A stretch of DNA of 64,000 nucleotides, from contig NZ_CP080437.1 in the NCBI RefSeq assembly GCF_021216655.1, positions 372,001 to 436,000 of the forward strand. The letters are read 5' to 3'. Shown here one piece after another: positions 27,768-35,957 of this stretch. The stretch comes from Clavibacter michiganensis (GTDB lineage: Bacteria > Actinomycetota > Actinomycetes > Actinomycetales > Microbacteriaceae). How positions within the stretch are numbered: position 1 is the first letter of the stretch; every line of letters begins with the position of its first letter. The notes below the pieces were generated by a model, which did no database searches, had not been told where the DNA came from, and worked only from the letters and a program-made list of their open reading frames with translations. A program made the position numbers and the translations under genes.

Positions 27768-27849
27768 GGCGGCGCTCGGCCGGCCGGGTAGCCCGGGCGC
27801 GTCGCCGTGCGGCCTCCGGCACCCCCAATCAGGGGCGCGGCACGAGGAG

Positions 27850-28071
27850 TCAGGCGGCGAGCGGTGCGTCGGCCACCGGTGCAGTGGCGCTCGCCGCGGC
27901 CAGGAGCGGCGCGAGGTCGACCGCGAGGCTGCGTGTGCCGGCGTGGCGGAAGCCGTCGGCGCTGCCCGCGAAGGCCACGCACACGGGATCGCCCGGGAGC
28001 GGGGCGGCCGCGGCCGGGGTCGGAGTCGGGGCGCTGGCGCGGGCGACGGTGGGGGAGACGGACACGGGCAC
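27850..28071 (-). CDS. Small hypothetical protein
   Basis: This 73-residue protein is rich in Ala, Pro, Ser and Thr with a single Cys (PVCVAFAGSADGF). No family is recognised and there is no membrane span. The evidence for a gene is the strong ribosome site AGGAGG placed 5 nt before a GTG start, which is unlikely by chance. It lies upstream of the DUF2510 gene on the same strand, separated by 138 bp. Confidence 0.55.
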   Translation of the reverse strand: MPVSVSPTVARASAPTPTPAAAAPLPGDPVCVAFAGSADGFRHAGTRSLAVDLAPLLAAASATAPVADAPLAA

Positions 28072-28225
28072 GGGATCCTCCTGATCTCACCGCCCGGGCG
28101 GGCGGTGCACCCAGGCTCGCGGACCCGCCGTGCGCGCGCGTCCTCCTCGGGGCCCCCGCGCCTCGTCCCGAGGGGGGAGACGCGGGGCCGGCCCCGCGGG
28201 ACGGTCGGGAGGGGCGCTCCGGTGG

Positions 28226-28849
28226 TCAGTGGGTGCGGATCCGCGCGCGGGCCGCGTCGAGGTCGCGCGCGTCGAGCCCGTGCCCGCCCGGTCGCACGTG
28301 CGAGGAGACGTCGGCGCCGCGGGCATCGGCCTCGCGCGCCGTCCGCTCCACGTCGACGAGCGGGGCCATCGCGTCCGCGTCGCCGTTGAGCAGCGTGATC
28401 CGCGCCCCCGACAGGTCGGCGGCCGGCTCCCGGTCGCCGAGCGGCCAGCGCGCGGAGAAGGCGATCGTCGAGGTCAGCGCCGACGGGTGCAGCAGCGTGG
28501 TCGCCAGCGCCATGTTGGCCCCGTTCGAGAACCCGACGGCGAGGATCTCCCGGTCTCCCAGGGCGTAGGCAGCGCGGGCCTCGGCGACCAGGCCGGCGAG
28601 ATCCGCCGCGCGCGCGACCACGTCGTCGACGTCGAAGACGCCCTCCGCGTGGCGGCGGAACCACCGGGCGGCGGATCCCTCGCGGACGCTCCCGCGCGGT
28701 GCCAGCACGGGCTGGCCGGGCGCCAGGAGCCGCGCGAGCTCGAGTCCCTGCCGCTCGTCGGCGCCCGGGCCGTGGAGGCCGAGGATCACGGGGCCGGTGC
28801 CCGCGCCCGGCTGGAACTCGTGGGGCGTCGCGTCGAGGAGCGCGCTCAC
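28226..28849 (-). CDS. Phospholipase/carboxylesterase family hydrolase (MhqD-like)
   Basis: This 207-residue alpha/beta hydrolase of the COG0400 group has ILGLHGPGADE (oxyanion region), the nucleophile elbow GFSNGA, LLNGDADAM with the acidic residue, and GGHGLD with the catalytic His. The GTG start overlaps the dioxygenase stop as GTGA. The pairing of such an esterase with a ring-cleavage dioxygenase matches Bacillus MhqD/MhqO, which handle quinones and catechols; by analogy this pair may detoxify quinone-type compounds. Confidence 0.82.
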   Translation of the reverse strand: MSALLDATPHEFQPGAGTGPVILGLHGPGADERQGLELARLLAPGQPVLAPRGSVREGSAARWFRRHAEGVFDVDDVVARAADLAGLVAEARAAYALGDREILAVGFSNGANMALATTLLHPSALTSTIAFSARWPLGDREPAADLSGARITLLNGDADAMAPLVDVERTAREADARGADVSSHVRPGGHGLDARDLDAARARIRTH

Positions 28850-29823
28850 GCGGCGGATCCTCCGGCCGGCACGGGCTCCTCGTCGGGCAGGCGCAGCGGC
28901 GGCACCGCGGCCTCGATGTCGGCGCGGCTGGGCTCCAGCCACGGCGGGAGCCGGAGGCTGCGGCCGAGCTCGAGCAGCGGCTCGTCGATGTCGAAGCCGG
29001 GCGTGTCCGTCGCGATCTCGAACAGCACGCCGCCGGGCTCGCGGAAGTAGATGGAGGTGAAGTACTGCCGGTCGAGGATCTGCGTCACCTGGTGCCCGCG
29101 ATCCACCAGCTCGTCGCGCCACGCCTGCTGCTCGACGCGGCCGGGCACGCGGAACGCGACGTGGTGCACGGTTCCGCCGGCGGTGAGGCCCTGCTGCGCG
29201 CCCGGGTCGGCGACGAGGTCGACGATCGCGCCCGGTCCGCCGTCGCCCGCGGCGAAGCGGAAGCGTCCGTCGCGCTCGTCCACGAGCCGGAGCCCGAGGT
29301 CGTCGGTGAGGACGGACGCCGTGCCCGCGGGATCCCGCACCGTGAGCACCGAGGAGTGCTGGCCGCGGATCGCGTGCTCGGCGGGCACGTCGGCCGAATC
29401 CCACGGCGCGCGCGGGTCGGCGACGGATGAGGCGACGAGGTCGATCTGCAGGCCGTCGGGGTCGCGGAGCGAGAGGCGCTCCTCCTCGGATCCGGTCGAC
29501 GAGATCGACGAGGCGACGCCGACCTCGCGCAGGTGCGCGGTCCACCAGCCGAGGCTCCCGGCGGGGACGGAGAACGCGGTCGTCGTGGACTGGCCCGCGC
29601 CGACGCGGCCCGCGGGCACGCCCTTCCACGGGACGAAGGTGAGGAGGGATCCGGGTCGGCCCTCGGTGTCGCCGTAGTAGAGGTGGTAGCTGCCGGGGCT
29701 GTCGAAGTTGACGGTGCGCTTGACGAGCCGGAGGCCCATCGCGCGCACGTAGAAGTCGACGTTCCGCTGCGGGTCGCCGCCGATGGCGGTCACGTGATGC
29801 AGTCCCTGGGTGCTGGCGGTCAT
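28846..29823 (-). CDS. VOC-family ring-cleaving dioxygenase (MhqO-like)
   Basis: This 325-residue protein is built of two glyoxalase/VOC units. It begins GLHHVTAIGGDPQRNVDFYVRAMGLRLVKRTVNFD and has GGTVHHVAFRV and GGVLFEIATDTPGF in the second half, giving the His and Glu metal ligands expected for the MhqO/YkcA group. Substrates in this group are thought to be catechols or hydroquinones. The start at 29823 has AAGGAG 7-8 nt upstream. It is the first gene of a coupled pair with the esterase. Confidence 0.88.
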   Translation of the reverse strand: MTASTQGLHHVTAIGGDPQRNVDFYVRAMGLRLVKRTVNFDSPGSYHLYYGDTEGRPGSLLTFVPWKGVPAGRVGAGQSTTTAFSVPAGSLGWWTAHLREVGVASSISSTGSEEERLSLRDPDGLQIDLVASSVADPRAPWDSADVPAEHAIRGQHSSVLTVRDPAGTASVLTDDLGLRLVDERDGRFRFAAGDGGPGAIVDLVADPGAQQGLTAGGTVHHVAFRVPGRVEQQAWRDELVDRGHQVTQILDRQYFTSIYFREPGGVLFEIATDTPGFDIDEPLLELGRSLRLPPWLEPSRADIEAAVPPLRLPDEEPVPAGGSAA

Positions 29824-29884
29824 GAGGCGCTCCTTCCGCGCGGCCCGGTCGGGCCATGTCCATGCAAACGCATGAGGCGGCGGA

Positions 29885-30448
29885 TCATTCCCGCGGTGCC
29901 TCTGGTGCGGCGGAGCCGGCCCCGGGATCGGTGCTCCGGGCGATCTCGCGGCGCACGGCGGCCTCGTACTGCACGCGGTCGAAGACCAGGTCCTCGTGGA
30001 CGGGGTCGGTCTCAGCAGCCCACGGTTCGAGGTCCTCGGGTCGTTCGCGGCCGAGGAGGCGTCGCATCCACCTCGTGATGCCCGACGGCGCGGACTCCCA
30101 CATGCCCGGCGGCCATTCGAAGCGCACACCGGTCCACAGGACGCGGTCCTGTGTGATCACCAGGTCCGCGGCGACGAAGCCGCAGTAGGGGTCGCCGCAC
30201 GCGGTGCACATGAGCAGGGCGATTCGCCCGGGCGGCAGATCCTCGACCACCGAGGGTCCGGTGCCGAGGAGGGAGGCGAGGTAGGCGGGCGCGTCCCACA
30301 TGGGCGCGCTGTGGACGTCCCACGCCACGGACGCATCGGTGAGCGCCTCCTCCGCGCCGACGTCATCGAGGGTCAGATCGCGCTTCGAGGCGCCCGGTTC
30401 GTCCGGGTCGTCGACGGAGGCGAAGCCGAGGCGGGCGAGGTCGGTCAT
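29885..30448 (-). CDS. Hypothetical protein with a CTACGDPYCG motif
   Basis: This 187-residue acidic soluble protein has no family that I recognise. A striking block is LLMCTACGDPYCGFVAADL, three cysteines that could bind metal, followed by a beta-rich segment (VITQDRVLWTGVRFEW). An in-frame ATG at 30484 would add 12 residues; neither start has a good ribosome site. It is divergent from the next gene. Confidence 0.6.
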   Translation of the reverse strand: MTDLARLGFASVDDPDEPGASKRDLTLDDVGAEEALTDASVAWDVHSAPMWDAPAYLASLLGTGPSVVEDLPPGRIALLMCTACGDPYCGFVAADLVITQDRVLWTGVRFEWPPGMWESAPSGITRWMRRLLGRERPEDLEPWAAETDPVHEDLVFDRVQYEAAVRREIARSTDPGAGSAAPEAPRE

Positions 30449-30530
30449 GGGGAGATGGTCCCATCCCGAGGGCGGCGAGGGCATCGGGGCGCGACCGTCC
30501 CTCTAGCCTGGATCCACGAGGGGGACGCCC

Positions 30531-31658
30531 ATGGACCTGCGCTGGCTGAGCGCGCCAGACGACGAGGTCGCGGAGGCGATGCGCACCGTGCGGCAGAGCG
30601 CGCGGCCGTCATGGGTGCCGTCGCGTCGGAAGGTCCTGGCGCACGTGAACGACTCGCTGATCCTCTGGTACGTCTGCATCGTCCTCCTGTACTGGGGCGT
30701 CGTCACCGACGGCGCGGGCGACGGCGCCGTCACGCCCGCGACGATCGCCGGGCTCGCGGGAGCCGCCGTGGTCCTCGCCGTCTGGCTCCTCGGGTCCCGC
30801 CTCCTGCACCGCTGGGCGGCGAGGCCGCCGTCGCCGCGAGCCCGCGGGCGGGAGTGGCGGCAGCACCTGACAGCCCTCGCCAACGGGTTCGCGCCGCAGC
30901 CGAGCGGCGGCCGCACCTTCCGGGCGCTCATCACGGAGGACGCGGGCGGGGTCCTCGTCGTCCCCCGCTTCCAGGCCGCGGGCGTCGAGTTCGGCAACGT
31001 CGTGCGGAAGCGCGCGCGGCGCAGCGGGTGGACCTACGTCGCGGTCACCCTGCCCGTGCCGCTCCCGCACCTGCTGCTCGATGCGACGGTGAACGACGCG
31101 CGCGGCGGCGACCTCCCGGCGAGCGTGCGGCGGGGCCAGCGCCTCTCGCTCGAAGGCGACTTCGACCGGCACTTCCGCCTATACGCGCCCGCGGAGTACG
31201 AGCGCGACGCCCTCTACCTGCTGACGCCCGACGTCATGGCGGCGCTCGTCGACGACGCGGCGGACTTCGACGTGGAGATGGTCGACAGCACGCTCGTGTT
31301 CTTCCGCCGGGAGCTCGCCGACTTCGCCGAGGCGGGGCCGTGGGAGGCGACCGGCCGGATCCTCGATGGCGTCGCCGCGCGCATCCGGCGTCGCGCGGTC
31401 CGGTACCGCGACGAGCGCGTCCTGCTCGACGACGGCGGGCCGGCCGCCCTGCTGCGGGCCGACCTCGACGAGCAGCCTCCCGATCCCCGCGCCCCGCGCA
31501 TCGCCGCCGACGGCCGCCGCCTCGACGTCCGCGACCGCCGCACGGGCTGCCTCGGCGCCGTCGGCTGGTTCGCGTGGATCGCGTTCCGCGCCGCGCTGAT
31601 CTTCGTGCCCGCGGTCTTCGCCTTCGCGGGCTTCATGTCGATCATCGACGGGCGCTGA
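30531..31658 (+). CDS. Hypothetical membrane protein (DUF3137-like region)
   Basis: 375 residues. Two N-terminal membrane spans (ILWYVCIVLLYWGVV and TIAGLAGAAVVLAVWLLGSRLL) are followed by a soluble domain of about 230 residues and a final span (WIAFRAALIFVPAVFAFAGFM). The soluble part contains LEGDFDRHFRLYAPAEYERDALYLLTPDVM, reminiscent of DUF3137 proteins but not certain. GAGGGGG lies 6 nt before the ATG, and a possible TAGCCT -10 box lies at 30504-30509. Confidence 0.65.
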   Translation: MDLRWLSAPDDEVAEAMRTVRQSARPSWVPSRRKVLAHVNDSLILWYVCIVLLYWGVVTDGAGDGAVTPATIAGLAGAAVVLAVWLLGSRLLHRWAARPPSPRARGREWRQHLTALANGFAPQPSGGRTFRALITEDAGGVLVVPRFQAAGVEFGNVVRKRARRSGWTYVAVTLPVPLPHLLLDATVNDARGGDLPASVRRGQRLSLEGDFDRHFRLYAPAEYERDALYLLTPDVMAALVDDAADFDVEMVDSTLVFFRRELADFAEAGPWEATGRILDGVAARIRRRAVRYRDERVLLDDGGPAALLRADLDEQPPDPRAPRIAADGRRLDVRDRRTGCLGAVGWFAWIAFRAALIFVPAVFAFAGFMSIIDGR

Positions 31659-31663
31659 GCGGC

Positions 31664-32104
31664 TCAGCCGCCGACGGCCCGCCGCACCAGCTCCGCGACG
31701 CGCTCCTCGTTCGCGGGATCCACCGCGGTCAGCGCGTAGGACGTCGGCCACATGGTGCCCTCGTCGAGCTGCGCCGGATCCTGGAAGCCGAGCGTCGAGT
31801 ACCGCGTGCCGAACTTCGAGCCCGGCTGGAAGAACACGACGGGCTTGCCGTCGGCGTCCGCGTAGGCCGGGAAGCCGTACCAGGTCTTGGGCGCGAGGTC
31901 GGGCGCGTGCTCGAGCACGATGCCGTGCAGCCACTCGGCGATCGCGCGCTCCTCGGGCGGCATCGCGGCGAACGCGTCGAGCACGCCCTGCAGCGCGGCG
32001 GCCTGCTTGTCGGCGGCCTTCTGGAGCTTCGCCTCCTCGCGCAGCTCGCGGGCGCGCTGCTTCATCGCGTCGCGCTCGTCCTTGGAGAATCCGCTGTCCG
32101 TCAT
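31664..32104 (-). CDS. DUF1801 domain protein
   Basis: This 146-residue protein has a charged helical N-terminus (DERDAMKQRARELREEAKLQKAADKQ) and a DUF1801/YdhG-like core: APKTWYGFPAYADADGKPVVFFQPGSKFGTRYSTLGF. The family is small and soluble; some members are linked to iron handling, but no function is established. The start at 32104 has GAGGGAG 4-5 nt upstream. It converges with the membrane protein gene, 5 nt away. Confidence 0.8.
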   Translation of the reverse strand: MTDSGFSKDERDAMKQRARELREEAKLQKAADKQAAALQGVLDAFAAMPPEERAIAEWLHGIVLEHAPDLAPKTWYGFPAYADADGKPVVFFQPGSKFGTRYSTLGFQDPAQLDEGTMWPTSYALTAVDPANEERVAELVRRAVGG

Positions 32105-32197
32105 GTCCGCTCCCTCGCGTGGTGGTGTGCCTGGAGCGTGACAGGCGGCGGGGGAGCCGACAAGCGCCGCGCGGATCCGCACCCCGGTCGGACGGCG

Positions 32198-32203
32198 TAC
32201 CGT
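32198..32203 (+). promoter_or_regulatory. Candidate -10 box of a small acidic protein gene, leaderless
   Basis: TACCGT ends 6 nt before the ATG at 32210. Confidence 0.5.
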
Positions 32204-32209
32204 CGGACC

Positions 32210-32479
32210 ATGAGCACCCACGAGCAGGACCAGCCGATCATGGACGGCGCCGGCGAGGCCACCGCGGACGAGAAGCGCGCCGGGCTCGCCGAGCAGGTCG
32301 CCTACGACCACCGGAACAGCGGATCCGAGGCCATGGCCGCCGACCTCGACCGCCGCACCCGGGACGCCGGCCTCGCCGAGGAGCCCGCCGACCCGGCGGC
32401 GACGCAGTCCGCATCCACCGGCAGCGACGGCATCGACGGCGAGGCCGACGCCGAGGTCGACGGGCCGCACCCCGCCTGA
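32210..32479 (+). CDS. Small acidic hypothetical protein
   Basis: This 89-residue very acidic, hydrophilic protein is probably largely unstructured, with a central helix (EKRAGLAEQVAYDHRNSGSEAMAADLDRRTRDAGLAEE). No family recognised. A leaderless promoter and a strong terminator frame it as a single-gene unit. The frame is open far upstream, but that part overlaps other genes. Confidence 0.6.
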   Translation: MSTHEQDQPIMDGAGEATADEKRAGLAEQVAYDHRNSGSEAMAADLDRRTRDAGLAEEPADPAATQSASTGSDGIDGEADAEVDGPHPA

Positions 32480-32494
32480 TCCGCCGACACGCCC

Positions 32495-32531
32495 GCGAGG
32501 AGCCGCCCGGAATGCCCGGGCGGCTCCTCGC
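32495..32531 (+). terminator. Terminator between the small acidic gene and the reductase gene
   Basis: A perfect 16-bp stem (32495-32510 with 32516-32531) with a 5-nt loop lies 15 nt after one stop and ends only 14 nt before the next start. Confidence 0.75.
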
Positions 32532-32545
32532 CGTTGGGGCAGGGG

Positions 32546-33676
32546 ATGACCGAGAACCGAGTGACCCCCGCCCGCACGCCCGCCCCCGCCGCGTCCCCCC
32601 GCTCCGACCGATCCGGCCGCACGGCCCTGGTGGTCGGCGCGACCGGCATCAGCGGATCCGCGCTGGTCGACCAGCTCACCGCCGAGGGCTGGGACGTGCT
32701 CGCCCTCAGCCGCCGCGCCGGCGCCGACCGCCCGGGCGTCCGCTGGATCAGCGCCGACCTCCGCTCCGCCGACGACCTCCGCCGCGCGCTCGCCGGCGAG
32801 CAGCCCACGCACGTGTTCTTCACGGCGTGGTCGCGCCAGGCCACCGAGCAGGAGAACATCGACGTCAACGGCGGCATGGTGCGCGACCTCCTCGCGGCCC
32901 TCGACGGCGCGCCCGTCGAGCACGCCGCGCTCGTCACCGGCCTCAAGCACTACCTCGGCCCGTTCGAGGCGTACGGGCAGGGCAACATGCCCGACACCCC
33001 CTTCCACGAGGAGGAGGAGCGCCTCGAGGCCCCGAACTTCTACTACGCGCAGGAGGACGAGCTCTTCGCGGCGGCGGAGCGCCAGGGCTTCGCGTGGTCG
33101 GTGCACCGCTCCCACACCGTCATCGGGCACGCGGTCGGCAACCAGATGAACATGGGGCTGACGCTCGCGGTCTACGGATCCATCTGCCGCGACCTCGGCC
33201 TGCCGTTCGTCTTCCCGGGCAGCGCGACCCAGTGGGACGGCCTCACCGACGTGACCGACGCGACCGTGCTCGCCGACCAGATGATCTGGGCGTCCACGAC
33301 CGAGGCCGGCCGCGACGAGGCGTTCAACGTGGTCAACGGCGACGTCTTCCGCTGGCGCTGGATGTGGCCGCGGCTCGCCGCGTACTTCGGCGTCGAGCCC
33401 GTCGGCTTCCAGGACGCGCCGCGTCCGCTCGAGCAGCAGATGGCCGGCCACGAGGACGAGTGGGCCCGCATCGCGCGCGAGGCCGGTCTCGCGGAGTCGG
33501 ATGTGAACCGCATCGCGTCGTGGTGGCACACCGACGCCGACCTCGGCCGCGACATCGAGGTCGTCACCGACATCAGCAAGAGCCGGCTCGCCGGGTTCCA
33601 CACGCACCACCGCACGCTCGACAGCTTCCTCGGGCTGTTCGAGCGCTACCGCGCGGAGGGGCTCATCCCGCGCTGA
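32546..33676 (+). CDS. SDR family reductase, PRISE (progesterone 5-beta-reductase/iridoid synthase-like) type
   Basis: 376 residues. A Rossmann motif ALVVGATGISGSALV (about residues 27-41) binds NADP(H). PNFYYAQEDELF contains the Tyr of the PRISE-specific FYYxxED motif, and SVHRSHTVIGHAVGNQMNMG follows, also typical. These enzymes reduce activated C=C bonds of enones; the bacterial substrate is unknown. The start could also be the TTG at 32534. The terminator hairpin just upstream means it needs its own promoter or depends on readthrough. Confidence 0.85.
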   Translation: MTENRVTPARTPAPAASPRSDRSGRTALVVGATGISGSALVDQLTAEGWDVLALSRRAGADRPGVRWISADLRSADDLRRALAGEQPTHVFFTAWSRQATEQENIDVNGGMVRDLLAALDGAPVEHAALVTGLKHYLGPFEAYGQGNMPDTPFHEEEERLEAPNFYYAQEDELFAAAERQGFAWSVHRSHTVIGHAVGNQMNMGLTLAVYGSICRDLGLPFVFPGSATQWDGLTDVTDATVLADQMIWASTTEAGRDEAFNVVNGDVFRWRWMWPRLAAYFGVEPVGFQDAPRPLEQQMAGHEDEWARIAREAGLAESDVNRIASWWHTDADLGRDIEVVTDISKSRLAGFHTHHRTLDSFLGLFERYRAEGLIPR

Positions 33677-34901
33677 CCGGCTGCGCGGGTCCCGCGGGGC
33701 CCGCGGCCGGGCGCCCGTACGCCAGGCGGCGGATCGCCCATTCCGCGGGACCCGCCCGGCCGACGCGCTCCAGCGCCACGGCCACCGCGACCGTGACGAG
33801 CCACACGCCGATCGCGATCAGCGCGATGCGGGCGGTCCCCGCGCCGACGCCGAGTCCGAGCGACCACGGCTCCAGCAGGATCGCGAACAGCACCGACTGC
33901 AGCAGGTAGCAGGTCATCGAGCGGCGGCCCACGGCGACGAGCGCACGGAGCACCGGGCCGGGAGCGGCATCCCCGCGCCTGGCACGCGCCGCGACCGCCC
34001 AACCCACGAGGCCGAGCAACCCGAGCGCGCCGCCCACCCCGGTCGCGCCGTGCAGCACGCCGAGCAGGTAGAGCGCCACGGGATCCGCGTCGATCGCGCC
34101 CACCGCCGCGAGCACGAGCGGTAGCGCCCCGAGCACGCTGAGCGGCAGGCCGACGAGCGCCAGCCGGCGCAGCAGCGGGACGTGCGCGGCCGGGTCCTCG
34201 AGCACGCGGCGGCGGCCGAGCAGGATCCCGATCGCGGCGAGCGGCACGAGCGCCCCGACCGTCACGGGTGTCGCGACGAGCAGCGCCGCGAGCGCGACCG
34301 CGCGGCTCGTCAGGTCGCCGACGAAGGTGCCGTCGCCGCCGAGGAGGGAGCCGGATCCGTCGTCGCCCGCGAGGCCGTCCGCCCCCGCGACGACGAGGAA
34401 CACGATCGCGGGCGCCCACACGAGCACGCGGAAGGCGCGGTCGCTCGCGCGGTACAGGGCGGCGAGGCCGAGCCCGAGGATCCCGTACGACAGCAGGATG
34501 TCGCCCTCGAACAGCAGCACCACGTGCAGCGCCCCGAACGCCATGAGCCACAGGCTGCGGCGGAGGAGCAGCCCGCGGGCGCGCGGCCCGTCGACGCCCG
34601 CTGCCGCCTGGCGCCTGAGGATCACCGCGAAGCCGTAGGCGAAGAGCATCGTGAACAGCGGGAACGCGCGGTTGTCGACGAGCGTGCCCACGAGCACGTC
34701 GGCGACGTGGTCGAGCGCGGTGCCGTCCGTCGGGCGGCCGAGCGGACCGGTCGGGCGGCCGGCGATGAAGTAGACGGAGTTGGCCAGCGCGATGCCGAGA
34801 AGGGCGATCCCGCGGAGCAGGTCGGGCGCGAGGCTGCGCTCCGCCGCGGGCGTCGGGCCGGCGTGGGCGACGGGCGCGGGGGATCCGGGGAGCGGGGTCA
34901 C
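33663..34901 (-). CDS. DUF418 domain membrane protein
   Basis: 412 residues with about ten hydrophobic segments. It starts with APDLLRGIALLGIALANSVYFIAG, the typical opening of the YeiB/DUF418 family, and ends with a DUF418 block (GRRSMTCYLLQSVLFAILLEPWSLGLG and later spans). Function unknown; the family resembles membrane acyltransferases in layout. The GTG start at 34901 is chosen because the upstream extension has no similarity. Its end overlaps the convergent reductase gene by 14 bp. Confidence 0.85.
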   Translation of the reverse strand: MTPLPGSPAPVAHAGPTPAAERSLAPDLLRGIALLGIALANSVYFIAGRPTGPLGRPTDGTALDHVADVLVGTLVDNRAFPLFTMLFAYGFAVILRRQAAAGVDGPRARGLLLRRSLWLMAFGALHVVLLFEGDILLSYGILGLGLAALYRASDRAFRVLVWAPAIVFLVVAGADGLAGDDGSGSLLGGDGTFVGDLTSRAVALAALLVATPVTVGALVPLAAIGILLGRRRVLEDPAAHVPLLRRLALVGLPLSVLGALPLVLAAVGAIDADPVALYLLGVLHGATGVGGALGLLGLVGWAVAARARRGDAAPGPVLRALVAVGRRSMTCYLLQSVLFAILLEPWSLGLGVGAGTARIALIAIGVWLVTVAVAVALERVGRAGPAEWAIRRLAYGRPAAGPAGPAQPVSAG

Positions 34902-35030
34902 CCGTCCAGCCTGCCCGTGCGGTGATCGGCACGCCACTGCGCGCCGCGCCGCGCATCCACCGATCGGCCGATGCCGCGGATCGACCGCTCGGCCGTTCCG
35001 CTCCCGCCCGGCGCGCGCGAGGCTGGACCC

Positions 35031-35957
35031 ATGACCACAGCAGCCGTCGAGGAGCACGTGAGCGTGCGCGACCTCGAGAAGACCTACGGCACGACCACCG
35101 CCCTCCGAGGCGTCTCCTTCGACATCCACCGCGGCGAGACGTTCGCGCTCCTCGGGCCGAACGGCGCGGGCAAGTCCACGACCATCGAGATCCTCGAGGG
35201 GTACCGGCTCCGCACCGGCGGATCCGCGACCGTGCTCGGCGTGGACCCCGCGACGGGCGGCCGCGCCTGGCGCGCCCGCATCGGCATGGTGCTCCAGTCG
35301 AGCTCCGAGAGCGGCGCGATGACCGTCCGCGAGCAGGTCGCGCACTTCGCCGCGATGTACCCGCGGCCCCGCGACGTCGACGCCACCATCGAGGCCGTGG
35401 GCCTCACCGAGAAGGCGGGCACGCTGCTGCGCGCGCTCTCCGGCGGTCAGCGCCGGCGGGTGGACGTGGCCCTCGGGATCATCGGACGCCCCGAGCTGCT
35501 CTTCCTCGACGAGCCGACCACGGGATTCGACCCGGAGGCCCGGCACCGGTTCTGGGACCTCATCCGCGAGCTCAAGGCGGAGGGCACGACCATCCTCCTC
35601 ACCACGCACTACCTCGACGAGGCGGCGCAGCTGGGCGACCGGGCCGCGGTGATCGCGGGCGGCAGCCTCGTGGCGATCGGCCGGCTCGACGAGATCGGGG
35701 GAGAGGAGGCGCGGATCCCGCGGGTGCTCTGGCGCGACGACGACGGATCCCACGACGAGCGCACCCGGACGCCCGGCGCGTTCGTGGCGAGCCTGTCGGC
35801 GGCGACGCCCGGCGGCGAGCCGCGCGACCTGCGCATCGTCCGGCCGAGCCTCGAGGACGTGTACCTCGGGCTGCTCGCGGAGGCGGGCGCGACCGACGCG
35901 CCTGACGCGCCGACGCCCTCCGCTGCCCCGGCGACCACCGAGGGGGTGGCGGCATGA
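35031..35957 (+). CDS. ABC transporter ATP-binding protein (exporter type)
   Basis: This 308-residue protein has Walker A GPNGAGKST, a Q-loop in GMVLQSS, the signature LSGGQRRRVDVALG, Walker B LLFLDEPTTGFDPEA and the H-loop LLTTHYLDEA. A C-terminal extension (DUF4162-like) follows, as in DrrA-type drug or lipid exporters. The next gene, overlapping by ATGA, is the permease. GAGGCT ends 6 nt before the ATG, so a leaderless start is possible. The exporter is followed by a two-component pair that probably controls it. Confidence 0.92.
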   Translation: MTTAAVEEHVSVRDLEKTYGTTTALRGVSFDIHRGETFALLGPNGAGKSTTIEILEGYRLRTGGSATVLGVDPATGGRAWRARIGMVLQSSSESGAMTVREQVAHFAAMYPRPRDVDATIEAVGLTEKAGTLLRALSGGQRRRVDVALGIIGRPELLFLDEPTTGFDPEARHRFWDLIRELKAEGTTILLTTHYLDEAAQLGDRAAVIAGGSLVAIGRLDEIGGEEARIPRVLWRDDDGSHDERTRTPGAFVASLSAATPGGEPRDLRIVRPSLEDVYLGLLAEAGATDAPDAPTPSAAPATTEGVAA

